From a virus, in the IMG/VR virus record IMGVR_UViG_3300042340_000379, positions 1 through 64,000 of that record: DNA of 64,000 nucleotides; one strand, given 5' to 3'. The notes below the pieces were generated by a model, which saw only the letters and a list, made by a program, of their open reading frames with translations, was not told the origin of the DNA and made no database searches. This document shows positions 49,848-58,946 of this stretch, piece by piece (position 1 is the first letter of the stretch; every line of letters begins with the position of its first letter). The position numbers and the translations under genes are program-made.

Positions 49848-50399
49848 ATGGGCCAATACTACTACCCACTTATTATTTCTGGTAATGAAAACCCAGCTAC
49901 GATCTTGACCTCTCTCTACTCGCACGACTACGATAATGGTCGTAAGCTCATGGAGCATTCGTGGCTAGGAAACAATTTTGTATCTGCTGTAGAAAGTCTC
50001 CTAACTGAAAAACCCCAACATCTAGTTTGGGCAGGAGACTACGCGGACAACGAGCAAAACCACTCGCAAAACCTCGCGTCGATAGAAGAGGATTATAGAG
50101 TAGAAGGTGTCAAACCAAGGCTTAACTCGCTTAAAAAGCCAATAGAGGTAGGCTATTTTATTGTCAACCACACTCTAAAGGAGTATGTAGATGTAGATAA
50201 ATGCGTTGGGGGCACAGGCAAAGAAGCTGACTGGAAAATTCACCCACTACCCCTTCTAACTGTTGAGGGTAATGGCCGGGGAGGTGGTGATTATCGTGGG
50301 TGTAATTCTTATGTTGGTAAATGGGCCCGTCATCTAATTCAAATTATGGATAACGCTCCAGAAGGGTACTCAGAAATTAAGCCCAACTTCCAAGAGTAA
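49848..50399 (+). CDS. Conserved phage hypothetical protein, 183 aa
   Basis: Begins Met-Gly-Gln-Tyr-Tyr, then Lys-Leu-Met-Glu-His-Ser-Trp-Leu-Gly-Asn and Val-Trp-Ala-Gly-Asp-Tyr-Ala, the hallmarks of a phage family of unknown function. AAAGGA precedes the ATG. Ends at a bidirectional terminator. Confidence 0.6.
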   Translation: MGQYYYPLIISGNENPATILTSLYSHDYDNGRKLMEHSWLGNNFVSAVESLLTEKPQHLVWAGDYADNEQNHSQNLASIEEDYRVEGVKPRLNSLKKPIEVGYFIVNHTLKEYVDVDKCVGGTGKEADWKIHPLPLLTVEGNGRGGGDYRGCNSYVGKWARHLIQIMDNAPEGYSEIKPNFQE

Positions 50400-50405
50400 G
50401 CTATA

Positions 50406-50437
50406 TAGAAAAGCTAAGAATATTCTTAGCTTTTCTA
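50406..50437. terminator. 32-bp perfect palindromic bidirectional terminator
   Basis: A 16-bp arm (50406-50421) is the exact reverse complement of 50422-50437, with T-rich flank on the plus side and A-rich on the other. It separates the convergent genes ending at 50399 and 50443. Confidence 0.8.
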
Positions 50438-50442
50438 TTTCT

Positions 50443-51111
50443 TTAGCTTACGTAGCCATGCTCAGGGTAGGCGTGCTCTACGTCTACCCGAGCCAAAATC
50501 TTGGCAATTAGCGGGTGCCGATGTACATCAGTTAATCCCATCTCAGCCGTAGCCACACCTTCTAGACCTCGCATTAAATTAATGGCATAGCGAATGCCAT
50601 TACGACCAAGCACATCAACTTGGTTTGGATCCCCATTAAGAACCATACGAGAGCCTTCAGCAATGCGAGTTACAAGCGTCAAAACCATAGCGTGGTCAAG
50701 GTTCTGGATCTCCTCCGCGATTACCACAGAATTCTGAAACGATCGCCCTCGCGCATGACTTACAGGAAGAACTTCAATGATGTTCTTTTCTAGCATGTAG
50801 CGAATTTCTCCATCGGTTAGAAACTGGCGAAGATTGTCTATAATTGGATTGGCAAGATAACCTAGTTTTTCATCTAGGCCACCCGGCAACGCGCCAATCT
50901 TCTCGCCGCAAGTCTCGGCAGCAAGCCTAATAATGACAATTCTTTCAGTTACATCAGATTCATCCTTTAATAGTTGATAAGCGGCCCAGATACTGAGGAG
51001 CGTTTTACCACTGCCTGCTGGGCCGCTTATTACTGTGATATCGTTGTTCTTGATCGCCTTTACGACATGACGCTGAACAGGCGATCGAAGTTGAAACTTT
51101 TGCATTTGCAC
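50443..51111 (-). CDS. phoH: PhoH-like ATPase, 222 aa
   Basis: P-loop Gly-Pro-Ala-Gly-Ser-Gly-Lys-Thr, Gly-Ala-Leu-Pro-Gly-Gly-Leu-Asp-Glu-Lys, Arg-Gly-Arg-Ser-Phe-Gln-Asn-Ser-Val-Val-Ile-Ala-Glu-Glu-Ile-Gln-Asn (Walker B) and Asn-Gly-Asp-Pro-Asn-Gln-Val-Asp. These are the PhoH signatures; PhoH is widespread in cyanophages and may act in RNA metabolism or phosphate stress. Confidence 0.9.
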   Translation of the reverse strand: MQMQKFQLRSPVQRHVVKAIKNNDITVISGPAGSGKTLLSIWAAYQLLKDESDVTERIVIIRLAAETCGEKIGALPGGLDEKLGYLANPIIDNLRQFLTDGEIRYMLEKNIIEVLPVSHARGRSFQNSVVIAEEIQNLDHAMVLTLVTRIAEGSRMVLNGDPNQVDVLGRNGIRYAINLMRGLEGVATAEMGLTDVHRHPLIAKILARVDVEHAYPEHGYVS

Positions 51112-51172
51112 TAGCGTAAACTAGTTTAACAATGACTTATATTCCCATTACCCAACCGTTCAATACAGCCAA

Positions 51173-51772
51173 ATGACTCTACCTTCACAAGAATTTGATG
51201 ATTCAAAAGCAAGTGACTTGTCTATGCTTAACATTACCGACTTAAGAAATCGGTGCATGAAAATAGCAAAGCAAAGCACGGTTCCTTTATTTCAAATGGA
51301 TAATCGAGAACTATATATAAACTTTCTTGATGCTTTTATTGTAACCCAAGCTCTTATGGGCCCCTACTTCAAATCATCTGACCAAAGCGGGAATCCTGAC
51401 CATGCGCATAATATGCTTAGGCAAGTTATTGATAAAGATATTTTAAGACTTAGTCCAGCGGCCTGTATGGCAGCTTGGCTCACACTAGATGAGTTTCGCT
51501 GGCACAACCACATTCCATTTATTAATGATGCTAAATACCCAAACGGGCCAGGAATTGACTATTCCTATGGATTAATAGGTGACCCGTCTTTACATAGACC
51601 GCTGAAAAGCGGCCTTTCCTTTTTCACTAGTGATGACGACACCATCCGAGAGCTAAAAAGAAAGCACTATAATACAGAAGGCTGTCAAGTATTTGCCCTA
51701 AACAAATTTAGAGCTCTTAGAACTATTTCTTATGAAGAGGAGTGCCGGTTGGTTCCCCCAACGATTAGCTAA
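51173..51772 (+). CDS. Hypothetical protein, 199 aa
   Basis: Not recognised; helical, with His/Cys scattered. Divergent from PhoH with a 61-bp gap and convergent with the next gene (8-bp overlap). Confidence 0.5.
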   Translation: MTLPSQEFDDSKASDLSMLNITDLRNRCMKIAKQSTVPLFQMDNRELYINFLDAFIVTQALMGPYFKSSDQSGNPDHAHNMLRQVIDKDILRLSPAACMAAWLTLDEFRWHNHIPFINDAKYPNGPGIDYSYGLIGDPSLHRPLKSGLSFFTSDDDTIRELKRKHYNTEGCQVFALNKFRALRTISYEEECRLVPPTIS

Positions 51773-52154
51773 CCAAGCCGTGAGTAATTAATCCCGTAAG
51801 CTCAACAGAACTAGTACCCGTTTTAGCTTTAACTTTGACATGGCTAACAACGCCGTTGATGCTACGAAGATAATTCTCAGAGAACACTCCAGAATAAACA
51901 TCCACTCCGCCAGATGCAAACAAAGACACATCAAAAGCGGTAGTGCCCTGGAGAGCGATTGTTCCAACATAAGGAACTAAGCCTACTTTAGTAAGAAGCG
52001 CAGACATATCTACAATCCCTGCCGCTGGAATAACCAAAGAGACAGATAGCTGTCCAATAGAAGACTCTAATCTAGCGGGGATCTCAAATGTAAGATTCGC
52101 CGTTTGATTTGGGCCTAAAGAACTAACCCGAACTGTTGTTACCGTTGTGTACAT
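51765..52154 (-). CDS. Beta-rich, possibly structural protein, 129 aa
   Basis: Thr/Val/Ser-rich, few charges, similar in style to the tail operon proteins. Its ATG is only two bases from the divergent start at 52157, so each gene's leader lies inside the other. Confidence 0.45.
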   Translation of the reverse strand: MYTTVTTVRVSSLGPNQTANLTFEIPARLESSIGQLSVSLVIPAAGIVDMSALLTKVGLVPYVGTIALQGTTAFDVSLFASGGVDVYSGVFSENYLRSINGVVSHVKVKAKTGTSSVELTGLITHGLVS

Positions 52155-52156
52155 AA

Positions 52157-52630
52157 ATGGAAAAATGTCCCGAAGATTATAGAGAGAACTGCCAAAAGTA
52201 CCCGGCTAGATGTCCAGTATGCGCAGCTGGATATGGGTCAAAAACTCTCTTCTATATACCCATAGATGAAACCTTATCGCCACATCCCCACGCTGAGGTG
52301 CTCAAGTCTCAAAAAAGAAGAGGGGCTAAAGCTAGGCATAAAGGACACAACGACGAGAAGAAGAGCCTGGCCCGCCTCGCTAACAGGCTAGTAAAAGGTA
52401 CAATAGGGTCAGGCATGGTGTGCGGCGATGGCGATGCAACCCTGCTTGATATTGGTCAAGTGGAGGTAAAAAGCCGGTCAAATATCGGCATCACAAAAGC
52501 CGAATACGACAAGGGAGTAAAGCAAGGCGTTAAGGTCTGGCAGATTGTCACTCCCCATGGAACATTCTACGTTCTCCCCGAAGATACATTTGTCAACATT
52601 ACACAGAATTTTATCCATGCTCAATCTTAA
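52157..52630 (+). CDS. Putative PD-(D/E)XK nuclease with zinc-binding N-terminus, 157 aa
   Basis: Four or more Cys in residues 4-25 (C-X-X-C pairs) suggest a zinc site. The C-terminal part has Glu, Gly-Asp-Gly-Asp, and Gln-Val-Glu-Val-Lys-Ser-Arg, the Asp...Glu-X-Lys pattern of resolvases and endonucleases. Adjacent to the RecA-like gene, so a role as Holliday-junction or flap nuclease is plausible. Confidence 0.5.
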   Translation: MEKCPEDYRENCQKYPARCPVCAAGYGSKTLFYIPIDETLSPHPHAEVLKSQKRRGAKARHKGHNDEKKSLARLANRLVKGTIGSGMVCGDGDATLLDIGQVEVKSRSNIGITKAEYDKGVKQGVKVWQIVTPHGTFYVLPEDTFVNITQNFIHAQS

Positions 52631-53774
52631 AGAACTTGAAAAGCTATCCCAAGCAATGGGATGTCAAACCTACACACCAAACACTCTCCCACCCGCAGAG
52701 TTTATATCAACTAGAAACATCGCTTTGGACTGGGTCTCTGGGGGCGGCTTAGTTAGAGGCACGCCACATGAATTGTTTGGAGACACAAACCTCGGCAAAA
52801 CAACTCACGCAGTAACTCAGTGCCTAAACTTTTGTCAGATGGGCTTAGGCGCTCGCTACTATGATGTAGAAAAACGCTTGTTCGCGTCTACAGTTCAACG
52901 AATCTTCAAAGATGACCCTAGCCGCGAACTCTTCTCTGTGCATAAGATCTCAACATTCGAGCATCTCTTCACTTTCTTAGAGGCAGAAGCTGCAGCAGGG
53001 TTTGAGGGGCTGATTATTATAGATTCCCTCGCGACTTTACAGTCTCAGATGGGTATTGATGCCCAAGATAAAGACTTAGAAGCTTCACGGATGGGCGGGT
53101 TTCTGGCTAGTCCTTTGGCTCGCATCGCTCCTCGACTTAAGGATATGCTAGCAGATCACTTGATCACAGCTATCATCATTAACCAGTCTCGAGCCCGTAC
53201 CAGTCAGTATCAGACCAAGACTAATCGGCCTGGTGGAAATGCTATTCAATTTTTGTACAGTACAACACTAGAGTTGACTGGCAATAACAAACCTGAAAAG
53301 GAATTAACCGCACTAGATGGTTCTTCTCTCGTTGCTTGCCACGTAAAGACTGACAAGTCTAGTTTTGCGCCTGCTTATCGCCAGGGTGACTATGCTGTAA
53401 CAAGTGAAGGCATTGATAACGCCTACTCTATGTATGCCTTTCTGACCGATCCGAAGATGCCCCAAGTCTTAGAGCGGCAAGGCAATAAATGGATCGCACC
53501 TCAAGAATGCATTGACAAGCTGAATCTCCCTGATGATGGACTCTTGGCTAAAAAGAAAGATGCGTTGTACGGTTATTTGGCTGACCCAGAGAATAAGGCA
53601 GTGTATGATTGGCTATATGACCATATCTACAGTACCTACATTCAGGTAAAGGTTAAGCTAAAAGATGACAGCGACGAAATCCAGCCAGAACCAGAAGATG
53701 ATCGACGTGAGCCCAGCGGAGTCACAGAGCGAGTCTTCACCGCAACAGGAGGAGACGAAAGTTTCCCAGATTAG
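52617..53774 (+). CDS. RecA/UvsX-like recombinase, 385 aa
   Basis: Strand-exchange ATPase. Walker A Gly-Asp-Thr-Asn-Leu-Gly-Lys-Thr-Thr, Walker B Gly-Leu-Ile-Ile-Ile-Asp-Ser-Leu, and a later Ile-Ile-Ile-Asn-Gln-Ser. The C-terminal tail is acidic, as in RecA. ATG 52617 is chosen over the longer frame because it starts the natural N-terminus and overlaps the previous stop by 14 bases. A TTTGTA-N3-TACAAA site lies inside it (53252). Confidence 0.8.
   Translation: MLNLKELEKLSQAMGCQTYTPNTLPPAEFISTRNIALDWVSGGGLVRGTPHELFGDTNLGKTTHAVTQCLNFCQMGLGARYYDVEKRLFASTVQRIFKDDPSRELFSVHKISTFEHLFTFLEAEAAAGFEGLIIIDSLATLQSQMGIDAQDKDLEASRMGGFLASPLARIAPRLKDMLADHLITAIIINQSRARTSQYQTKTNRPGGNAIQFLYSTTLELTGNNKPEKELTALDGSSLVACHVKTDKSSFAPAYRQGDYAVTSEGIDNAYSMYAFLTDPKMPQVLERQGNKWIAPQECIDKLNLPDDGLLAKKKDALYGYLADPENKAVYDWLYDHIYSTYIQVKVKLKDDSDEIQPEPEDDRREPSGVTERVFTATGGDESFPD
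53252..53266. promoter_or_regulatory. Palindromic site, copy 6 (inside the RecA-like gene)
   Basis: TTTGTACAGTACAAC, one mismatch at the last base. Confidence 0.5.
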
Positions 53775-53787
53775 TGTTGAACTTCTA

Positions 53788-54021
53788 ATGAGTGGGCAAA
53801 AAGTCCAGAAAACCCTTCAAGAGATTGAAGAGAAAGGTGAGGGACTAAAAGAACAACAAGCTAAACTCATCAATGAGTACCAAGAGCTTCAAATTCAACA
53901 CACCCACGCAAAAGGGAAACTTGAGATGTTCCTCCAAATGATCACAGATTTATATACTCTGCCTGAAGGGGCAGTCGTAAACATGACAGATGGAACCATT
54001 CAATACCCAACCGATTCTTAA
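53788..54021 (+). CDS. Coiled-coil protein, about 77 aa
   Basis: Heptad-rich Glu/Lys/Gln helix, then a short C-terminal strand region. An in-frame ATG at 53665 would make 118 aa with a Ser/Gln-rich N-terminus overlapping the recombinase gene by 110 bases; ATG 53788 is simpler. Overlaps the start of the polymerase N-part. Confidence 0.45.
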   Translation: MSGQKVQKTLQEIEEKGEGLKEQQAKLINEYQELQIQHTHAKGKLEMFLQMITDLYTLPEGAVVNMTDGTIQYPTDS

Positions 54022-55372
54022 ATACATTAAAACGGAGCGCTCATTCTTACGAGCTGTTGAAGAAGTATCTTTAATGTCAAAAACCTTGGCTTTAGATACT
54101 GAAACGGGGCTTAGAAAAGAGTGGGCGCACGTTGGAGAAGAAGGGAGGCTAAATCCGCACACAGGGAATGTCTCCCTTTTAACTCTAAAAGAAGAAACCG
54201 GCACGCCCTACGTGTTTGACTTCTTCGCTCTGAGAGCTAAAGGAATTGATCTTGAGCCTCTCCACCAAGAGCTAAAGAAAAAAGTTCTAATCGCGCATAA
54301 GGCAACATTCGATGGAAAAATGCTTGTTGGTGAGTTTGGCCGCAACGATTTAACGTGGTGGTGTACGCTAACTGGCGACCAACTTCTTTCTAATGCCACA
54401 GGTTCAAAGTTTGGTATGGCCCGAGGTCACCGACTAATTGACTGCGTGCGAGATTTCCTAGGTGTTATTCTCACAGGAAAGGGAACGCTCCAGAGAGACA
54501 ACTGGGATTTAGAACTTGAGTCGCGCACGCTTAAAAATCCTCATTGGATTGAAATGCTCAAGTACGCGGCTGACGATACTCTCTATCTTTTCCCGCTAAA
54601 AAATCTCTATGAGAAAGTCCTAGTCAGCCCACTTCCATCATCTATGTTTAACAAACATAATCGACCGGATGAAGAGTGCGGGTTTGGTATGAAGAAAGCG
54701 GTCGAGATAGAAATGGAATTTATCAATCCCACTATCGAGATGGAGTATTATGGGTTTCCTGCTGCGCCTTCTCTAATAGAAGCCCTTCAGCTAGCTAATG
54801 ATGACAGCCGTTTAGATTCAGCCTGCGACCTAGCTGAGCAGTTAGGTATTCCCCTAGACTATGACCCAATCCTGGGGGATATCCCATTCGACAGGACAAT
54901 GAAAGTCTTCAATAACCCTAAAAGGATTACAGAGTTATTGCAGGAAGTTGGGGTGATTGTTGGGGATGCCCAGAAAGCAACGCTTATGCGCGTTCAAAGC
55001 ATCTACGACCAGGTTAGCAGCAACCAGGGAGAAGACGATCCAGACCCTCTTGCATTTATCAATGAAGAAGAAGAAGAGCAGTATAGGCAAGTTATGGAGT
55101 TTGAAAACTCCCTGCTAGTTAAAGGCTCTTTAATTCTTCAGACTCTTCTAAAATATAAACAGAAGAGTAAGCAGAAGGGTATGAGCATGCTGCCGTACAT
55201 CAACCCAGCCAGCGGCTGCGTCCATCCTAACGTTTCGGCCTGCCGCGCAAGCACCGGCAGAGTCGCCATGGCCAGGCCAAACTTGCAGCAGATTAGTAAT
55301 CTTAATGCTTATCCACAAGAGATTGAGTTTAGAAACGGTTCAATGCAGTATTTATCAGCGTGCAAGCTGTGA
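53990..55372 (+). CDS. DNA polymerase A, N-terminal part (exonuclease and thumb), 460 aa
   Basis: 3'-5' exonuclease domain: Leu-Asp-Thr-Glu-Thr (Exo I), Ile-Ala-His-Lys-Ala-Thr-Phe-Asp (Exo II), Tyr-Ala-Ala-Asp-Asp-Thr (Exo III). A thumb-like region follows, and near the end the Pol I block Ala-Ser-Thr-Gly-Arg-Val...Arg-Pro-Asn-Leu-Gln-Gln-Ile. The frame stops 26 residues later, before motif A. The catalytic palm and fingers are in the separate gene 55877-56875, so this is half of a split enzyme. Confidence 0.85.
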   Translation: MEPFNTQPILKYIKTERSFLRAVEEVSLMSKTLALDTETGLRKEWAHVGEEGRLNPHTGNVSLLTLKEETGTPYVFDFFALRAKGIDLEPLHQELKKKVLIAHKATFDGKMLVGEFGRNDLTWWCTLTGDQLLSNATGSKFGMARGHRLIDCVRDFLGVILTGKGTLQRDNWDLELESRTLKNPHWIEMLKYAADDTLYLFPLKNLYEKVLVSPLPSSMFNKHNRPDEECGFGMKKAVEIEMEFINPTIEMEYYGFPAAPSLIEALQLANDDSRLDSACDLAEQLGIPLDYDPILGDIPFDRTMKVFNNPKRITELLQEVGVIVGDAQKATLMRVQSIYDQVSSNQGEDDPDPLAFINEEEEEQYRQVMEFENSLLVKGSLILQTLLKYKQKSKQKGMSMLPYINPASGCVHPNVSACRASTGRVAMARPNLQQISNLNAYPQEIEFRNGSMQYLSACKL

Positions 55373-55605
55373 AACTGGTTAGCACCCATGAAGCGATCGT
55401 GCTCTCGGCTTTCAAAGGTCGGGAGCAGGTTCAAGTTCCTGACCTTCCCCTTACAGGGAAAGAGTACCGGCAGGCTGTAACCGCTCTTGTTCAACGAGGG
55501 TGGCTAAAAAACAGTCGCCTTCCATTGACTCTAACTAGAAGCTTAACCTTAAAAGCCTATCTAAAGGCTGAGCACTCCAAAGCTGAGAATGATTGCTATG
55601 ACTAG
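55369..55605 (+). CDS. Winged-helix-like small protein in the polymerase gap, 78 aa
   Basis: GTG 55369 overlaps the polymerase N-part stop (GTGA). Helices with Tyr-Arg-Gln-Ala-Val-Thr-Ala-Leu-Val-Gln-Arg-Gly-Trp-Leu-Lys suggest a winged-helix DNA-binding fold. Unrelated to polymerase. An in-frame GTG at 55360 is an alternative start. Confidence 0.5.
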   Translation: MKLVSTHEAIVLSAFKGREQVQVPDLPLTGKEYRQAVTALVQRGWLKNSRLPLTLTRSLTLKAYLKAEHSKAENDCYD

Positions 55606-55625
55606 CGTAGTTATTACTAAAAGCT

Positions 55626-55850
55626 ATGCTTGACAAAGGAATCATTACTTACTCAGTTATGTTCGAGCGCCTTGGAGACGTTCACATTCTTGACGATCAC
55701 ATCACCGTTGACTCAGACCATGACAAGGTAGATGTAATTCTAGCGGCTCGGTTAAGTTCTGGTGATGTAATCGCGCTCGAAGACTGCACGCTTGAAGACC
55801 ACGGCATCCGCCAGGCCGCTATTATAGAGGTCAGTTCTGAAGAAGCCTAA
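55626..55850 (+). CDS. Hypothetical acidic protein in the polymerase gap, 74 aa
   Basis: Beta-rich, acidic (Asp/Glu clusters), unrecognised. Lies 26 bases before the polymerase C-part. Confidence 0.5.
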   Translation: MLDKGIITYSVMFERLGDVHILDDHITVDSDHDKVDVILAARLSSGDVIALEDCTLEDHGIRQAAIIEVSSEEA

Positions 55851-55876
55851 GCTACTATTCACTATTTAATTTTCCT

Positions 55877-56875
55877 ATGCAGCTAGCCCAAGATACTTAC
55901 GAGGTTAGCGAGCAGGGCGTAATCCTCGGGCCAGATGACAATATAGTTGTCGCAAAATACCTAGTAAAAATTGGCCCTAAGAATATATTTCTATGTCCTG
56001 AAGGGTGGCTGTTCACCGGCTTAGATTACTCCAGTCAAGAACTTATGATTGGCGCGGTCTGGTCTGGTGATCCTAAAATGCTTCAGGCTTATACAGAGCC
56101 TGAGTTTGTAGACCACCCAGAGACGGGCGAAAAGATTGCCAACCCCCTTGCTGACCTTCATACAATTACAACTAAGGAAGCATGCTTCCCAGGAATTTTC
56201 ACAGACAAAGATTGGTATGAATGGATTCCCACCGCTAAAACCAAAGGGCTAATCCAATTCCCGCATGAACCTCGGCACTACGGGAAAATTACTAACTTTA
56301 CTCTCATCTATGGTGGGACAGCTATGTCTCTATCTGTCACCCTGGCTCTTCCCGAAACGTTATGCAATGACATTATAAAAGGCCACAAAAAGACTTACGC
56401 TGCGTATCATAATTGGGCGGCTGAGAATGCTGCTGTTGGTGCCGCGACAGGATGGATCAGTACTCCTTGGGGTACTAGAGTTCGAGCTGTAAATGAAACA
56501 AACGCAAAAGGCGGCGGTTCAGCTGAGTTAATGGCCGTAAACGTCGCGATCCAAGGCACTGGAGCAGACATCTGCAAAGAAGCCATGAACAGAATATGGA
56601 AGTGGAAAGAGAAGTATAATTATCCAGTTAGGCTGGCCGGTCAGGTGCATGATGAGATTGTACCTATTGTCGCAGGAAACGCTAAGCTAGACCTAGACAA
56701 ATGCAAATGGGACGGAGATGTCATTATCACTCCCAAATGGATAGTCGATGGGCCAATCTTAGAGTTAGCACCTCAAATTCGCCAAATCATGATTGACGTT
56801 GAGACAGAATGTTTTGACAGTCGTCTTGCAGGGCGAGTTGATTATCCTGACCCAAGCCCATTCTGGAAAAAGTAG
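55877..56875 (+). CDS. DNA polymerase A, C-terminal catalytic part, 332 aa
   Basis: Palm and fingers of a family A polymerase: motif A Asp-Tyr-Ser-Ser-Gln-Glu-Leu (about residue 50), motif B/O helix Lys-Ile-Thr-Asn-Phe-Thr-Leu-Ile-Tyr-Gly, motif C Gln-Val-His-Asp-Glu-Ile. The catalytic residues are complete. It has its own ATG and about 45 residues before motif A. With 53990-55372 it makes a full enzyme without the 5' nuclease. Confidence 0.88.
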   Translation: MQLAQDTYEVSEQGVILGPDDNIVVAKYLVKIGPKNIFLCPEGWLFTGLDYSSQELMIGAVWSGDPKMLQAYTEPEFVDHPETGEKIANPLADLHTITTKEACFPGIFTDKDWYEWIPTAKTKGLIQFPHEPRHYGKITNFTLIYGGTAMSLSVTLALPETLCNDIIKGHKKTYAAYHNWAAENAAVGAATGWISTPWGTRVRAVNETNAKGGGSAELMAVNVAIQGTGADICKEAMNRIWKWKEKYNYPVRLAGQVHDEIVPIVAGNAKLDLDKCKWDGDVIITPKWIVDGPILELAPQIRQIMIDVETECFDSRLAGRVDYPDPSPFWKK

Positions 56876-56902
56876 TAGTCTCACTAAAACCTCCTCTATC
56901 TA

Positions 56903-57457
56903 ATGTGTAAGTTCCTAAATCGTGTCCGTAATTATTTTGTTCAAAACTCTCTTGAAACTTTATTTAGTAAACTTGAAAACGACCATGAGCTTCAGACCAT
57001 TCTCTATGGAGCATATGATAGACGGGTGTTTGATAGAGAGTACACTCGTTTAGACAATGGCTGGATGTATGTTGTCTACAGTGATGTGAATCGAGACAGT
57101 GTCTGCCTGTTTGAAATAACAGTTAAGGACTGGCACCCTATTCTCAGAACTCTCCTGCCATTTGAGATGGTTAACGCTAGTGCTCAGACTAATGCTGAGG
57201 TCATCGAGCGCCTCACGTTTAAGAGCAACTTTGGGCATGTCACCCAAGAGCAAAGTACCTATGGCAAAATTAGGTATTACCTGGCTCAACCGCTTAGAGA
57301 CTTGAAAGAGTCAACCCTTAAAGCGACTTTGAAAACCACACTTAGAGAATTTATTGAAGTTCTTCGGCCTGAACTGGGAGCCATTCAGCAAGAAATATCT
57401 GATGACGCCGCGCTCTACAGAGAACATTCAGAGGACGACGACGAAGTAGACAACTAA
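56903..57457 (+). CDS. Hypothetical protein, 184 aa
   Basis: Not recognised; helical with an acidic tail (Glu-Asp-Asp-Asp). Lies between polymerase and putative clamp genes, so likely a replication accessory. Confidence 0.5.
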   Translation: MCKFLNRVRNYFVQNSLETLFSKLENDHELQTILYGAYDRRVFDREYTRLDNGWMYVVYSDVNRDSVCLFEITVKDWHPILRTLLPFEMVNASAQTNAEVIERLTFKSNFGHVTQEQSTYGKIRYYLAQPLRDLKESTLKATLKTTLREFIEVLRPELGAIQQEISDDAALYREHSEDDDEVDN

Positions 57458-57481
57458 TCCATAAGTTATTCCCCGCCAACT

Positions 57482-58807
57482 ATGATTGTATGTTTTACAG
57501 CCGATTTGCAAAATGCCCTTCGGTACTTTGCACCAACAGAGAATGAGAACTTTTACGCCAGCACACCCCCTGGTGATATTAGGCAATGCTGTCTGTTTGA
57601 AGTAAAGACAGAAGAAGTCTTCCTTAGCGTATTCGGCCAGGATGATTGTTGGATTCAGCAACGAGTAAAAACATCGCTTTCCCCTATGGGAATTAAGATG
57701 CTTATCACTCGCGACTCTCTAGAAAAGCTAAAGAAATTTCCAACAGATACTCAGCTTGAACTAAGGGAGAGCAGCGATGGCGTACTGGCCACTTCATTCA
57801 GAGAGTTTAACGCTAAAGGGCACCCAATTAAGCTAGACCAGGTTATTCTACAGCCCTACCCTGGGACACTAGACGCTTTTCCTACTCCGCAGTTTGCCAA
57901 TAACCTGCTGGCTGAAATTCCAGCAAAGAAGTTCTATGAACTGATCGCCACAGTTCTAGAGTGTGGGGAACACAAAAAGGATAAAACTAGGCCTATCCGT
58001 CTATCTGTAAATCCATTTAGAGTTGAGACAAACTCTGCGACTTGCAGCAAATTTAGGTTTGAGCTTTCAACCTCATCAATAGGTGAGATTAAAGATACCT
58101 GGATGCTACGTGGATCCCATCTCCCTCTTATCTTAGGTGTTACATCAAAAGCATCTGAAAGTAATGTTGAAATTCACTACAGCCCCGGTGTTCCATCAGA
58201 GAGTCCTGAAAGCCTTACTTTTCACGGAGACTTAGGTTCAGCTAGCCTCCCTATCCAAAAGGGAGTAGACTTTGAGTCATTCAAGAGGGGCCTAGACTAC
58301 ATCTCTATTTTTCCTAAAGCAGAGCTAGTAGCAGAGCGGCAGATTCAGCGCGATCGCCTGGAAGACGCTCTCAAGATCCAACATCCTGGCGCGGCAACCA
58401 CCCCTACCGTAATTCTCTCTCAAGAGAATACAAATCTGCGCTTATCAAAGCAAGGGGACGTGACAAAGAAGGAAGTATCTAACCTCCCCTTTGTAATTAC
58501 TGAAGGAGTAGACAACTGGCCTGAATGTCGAATTGACTATAACGCTCTGGTACTTCTCACTAGCCTAACCCGCCGATTGAAAAGCATCCATGAAGCTGAA
58601 ACTGACCTGATTAAGTTGAGGCTAGCCAGCCATTGCGTCAATTCAGCTAGACAGCGGGCACGCCGTTCCCGGCAGAAGGACTATCTTATCAATGTGGTTC
58701 TTTCCGAAAAAGAATCGGGCTATCAAATTGTTATTCCGGTACAAGTCGATGAAATACCCCAGGCGTTGGAAAGCAAACCAGTTGATGTGGCTACTACAGC
58801 CGCTTGA
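57482..58807 (+). CDS. Putative sliding clamp-like replication protein, 441 aa
   Basis: Repeated beta-alpha-beta pattern over three sections and the position between polymerase and clamp loader suggest a beta-clamp-type processivity factor. The length (441) is longer than DnaN (about 370), and the clamp motifs are not clear by eye, so the call rests mostly on context. A basic cluster (Arg-Gln-Arg-Ala-Arg-Arg-Ser-Arg) lies near residue 393. Confidence 0.4.
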   Translation: MIVCFTADLQNALRYFAPTENENFYASTPPGDIRQCCLFEVKTEEVFLSVFGQDDCWIQQRVKTSLSPMGIKMLITRDSLEKLKKFPTDTQLELRESSDGVLATSFREFNAKGHPIKLDQVILQPYPGTLDAFPTPQFANNLLAEIPAKKFYELIATVLECGEHKKDKTRPIRLSVNPFRVETNSATCSKFRFELSTSSIGEIKDTWMLRGSHLPLILGVTSKASESNVEIHYSPGVPSESPESLTFHGDLGSASLPIQKGVDFESFKRGLDYISIFPKAELVAERQIQRDRLEDALKIQHPGAATTPTVILSQENTNLRLSKQGDVTKKEVSNLPFVITEGVDNWPECRIDYNALVLLTSLTRRLKSIHEAETDLIKLRLASHCVNSARQRARRSRQKDYLINVVLSEKESGYQIVIPVQVDEIPQALESKPVDVATTAA

Positions 58808-58946
58808 TGTCGTAAGACTAAACGGAAAATACTACACTGTAGAGCAAATTTTACGATCAGATATTCCAGGAAGTATCCCAAGGGCACTTGGCCATGTTAC
58901 CGATTTTCGACCCGAGCAAAGCGACAGGGCCAGTCTACAGGAATGA
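58785..58946 (+). CDS. Small protein, 53 aa
   Basis: Leu-Asp-Val-Val-Arg-Leu-Asn-Gly-Lys-Tyr-Tyr-Thr-Val-Glu at the N-terminus resembles short phage proteins of unknown function. Overlaps both the clamp-like end and the UDG-like start in other frames. Confidence 0.45.
   Translation: MWLLQPLDVVRLNGKYYTVEQILRSDIPGSIPRALGHVTDFRPEQSDRASLQE

Noticed and set aside
55372-55877. Intein or group I intron in the polymerase
   Set aside because: No Cys/Ser start or His-Asn end, no homing endonuclease; the gap holds two small independent frames with their own starts.
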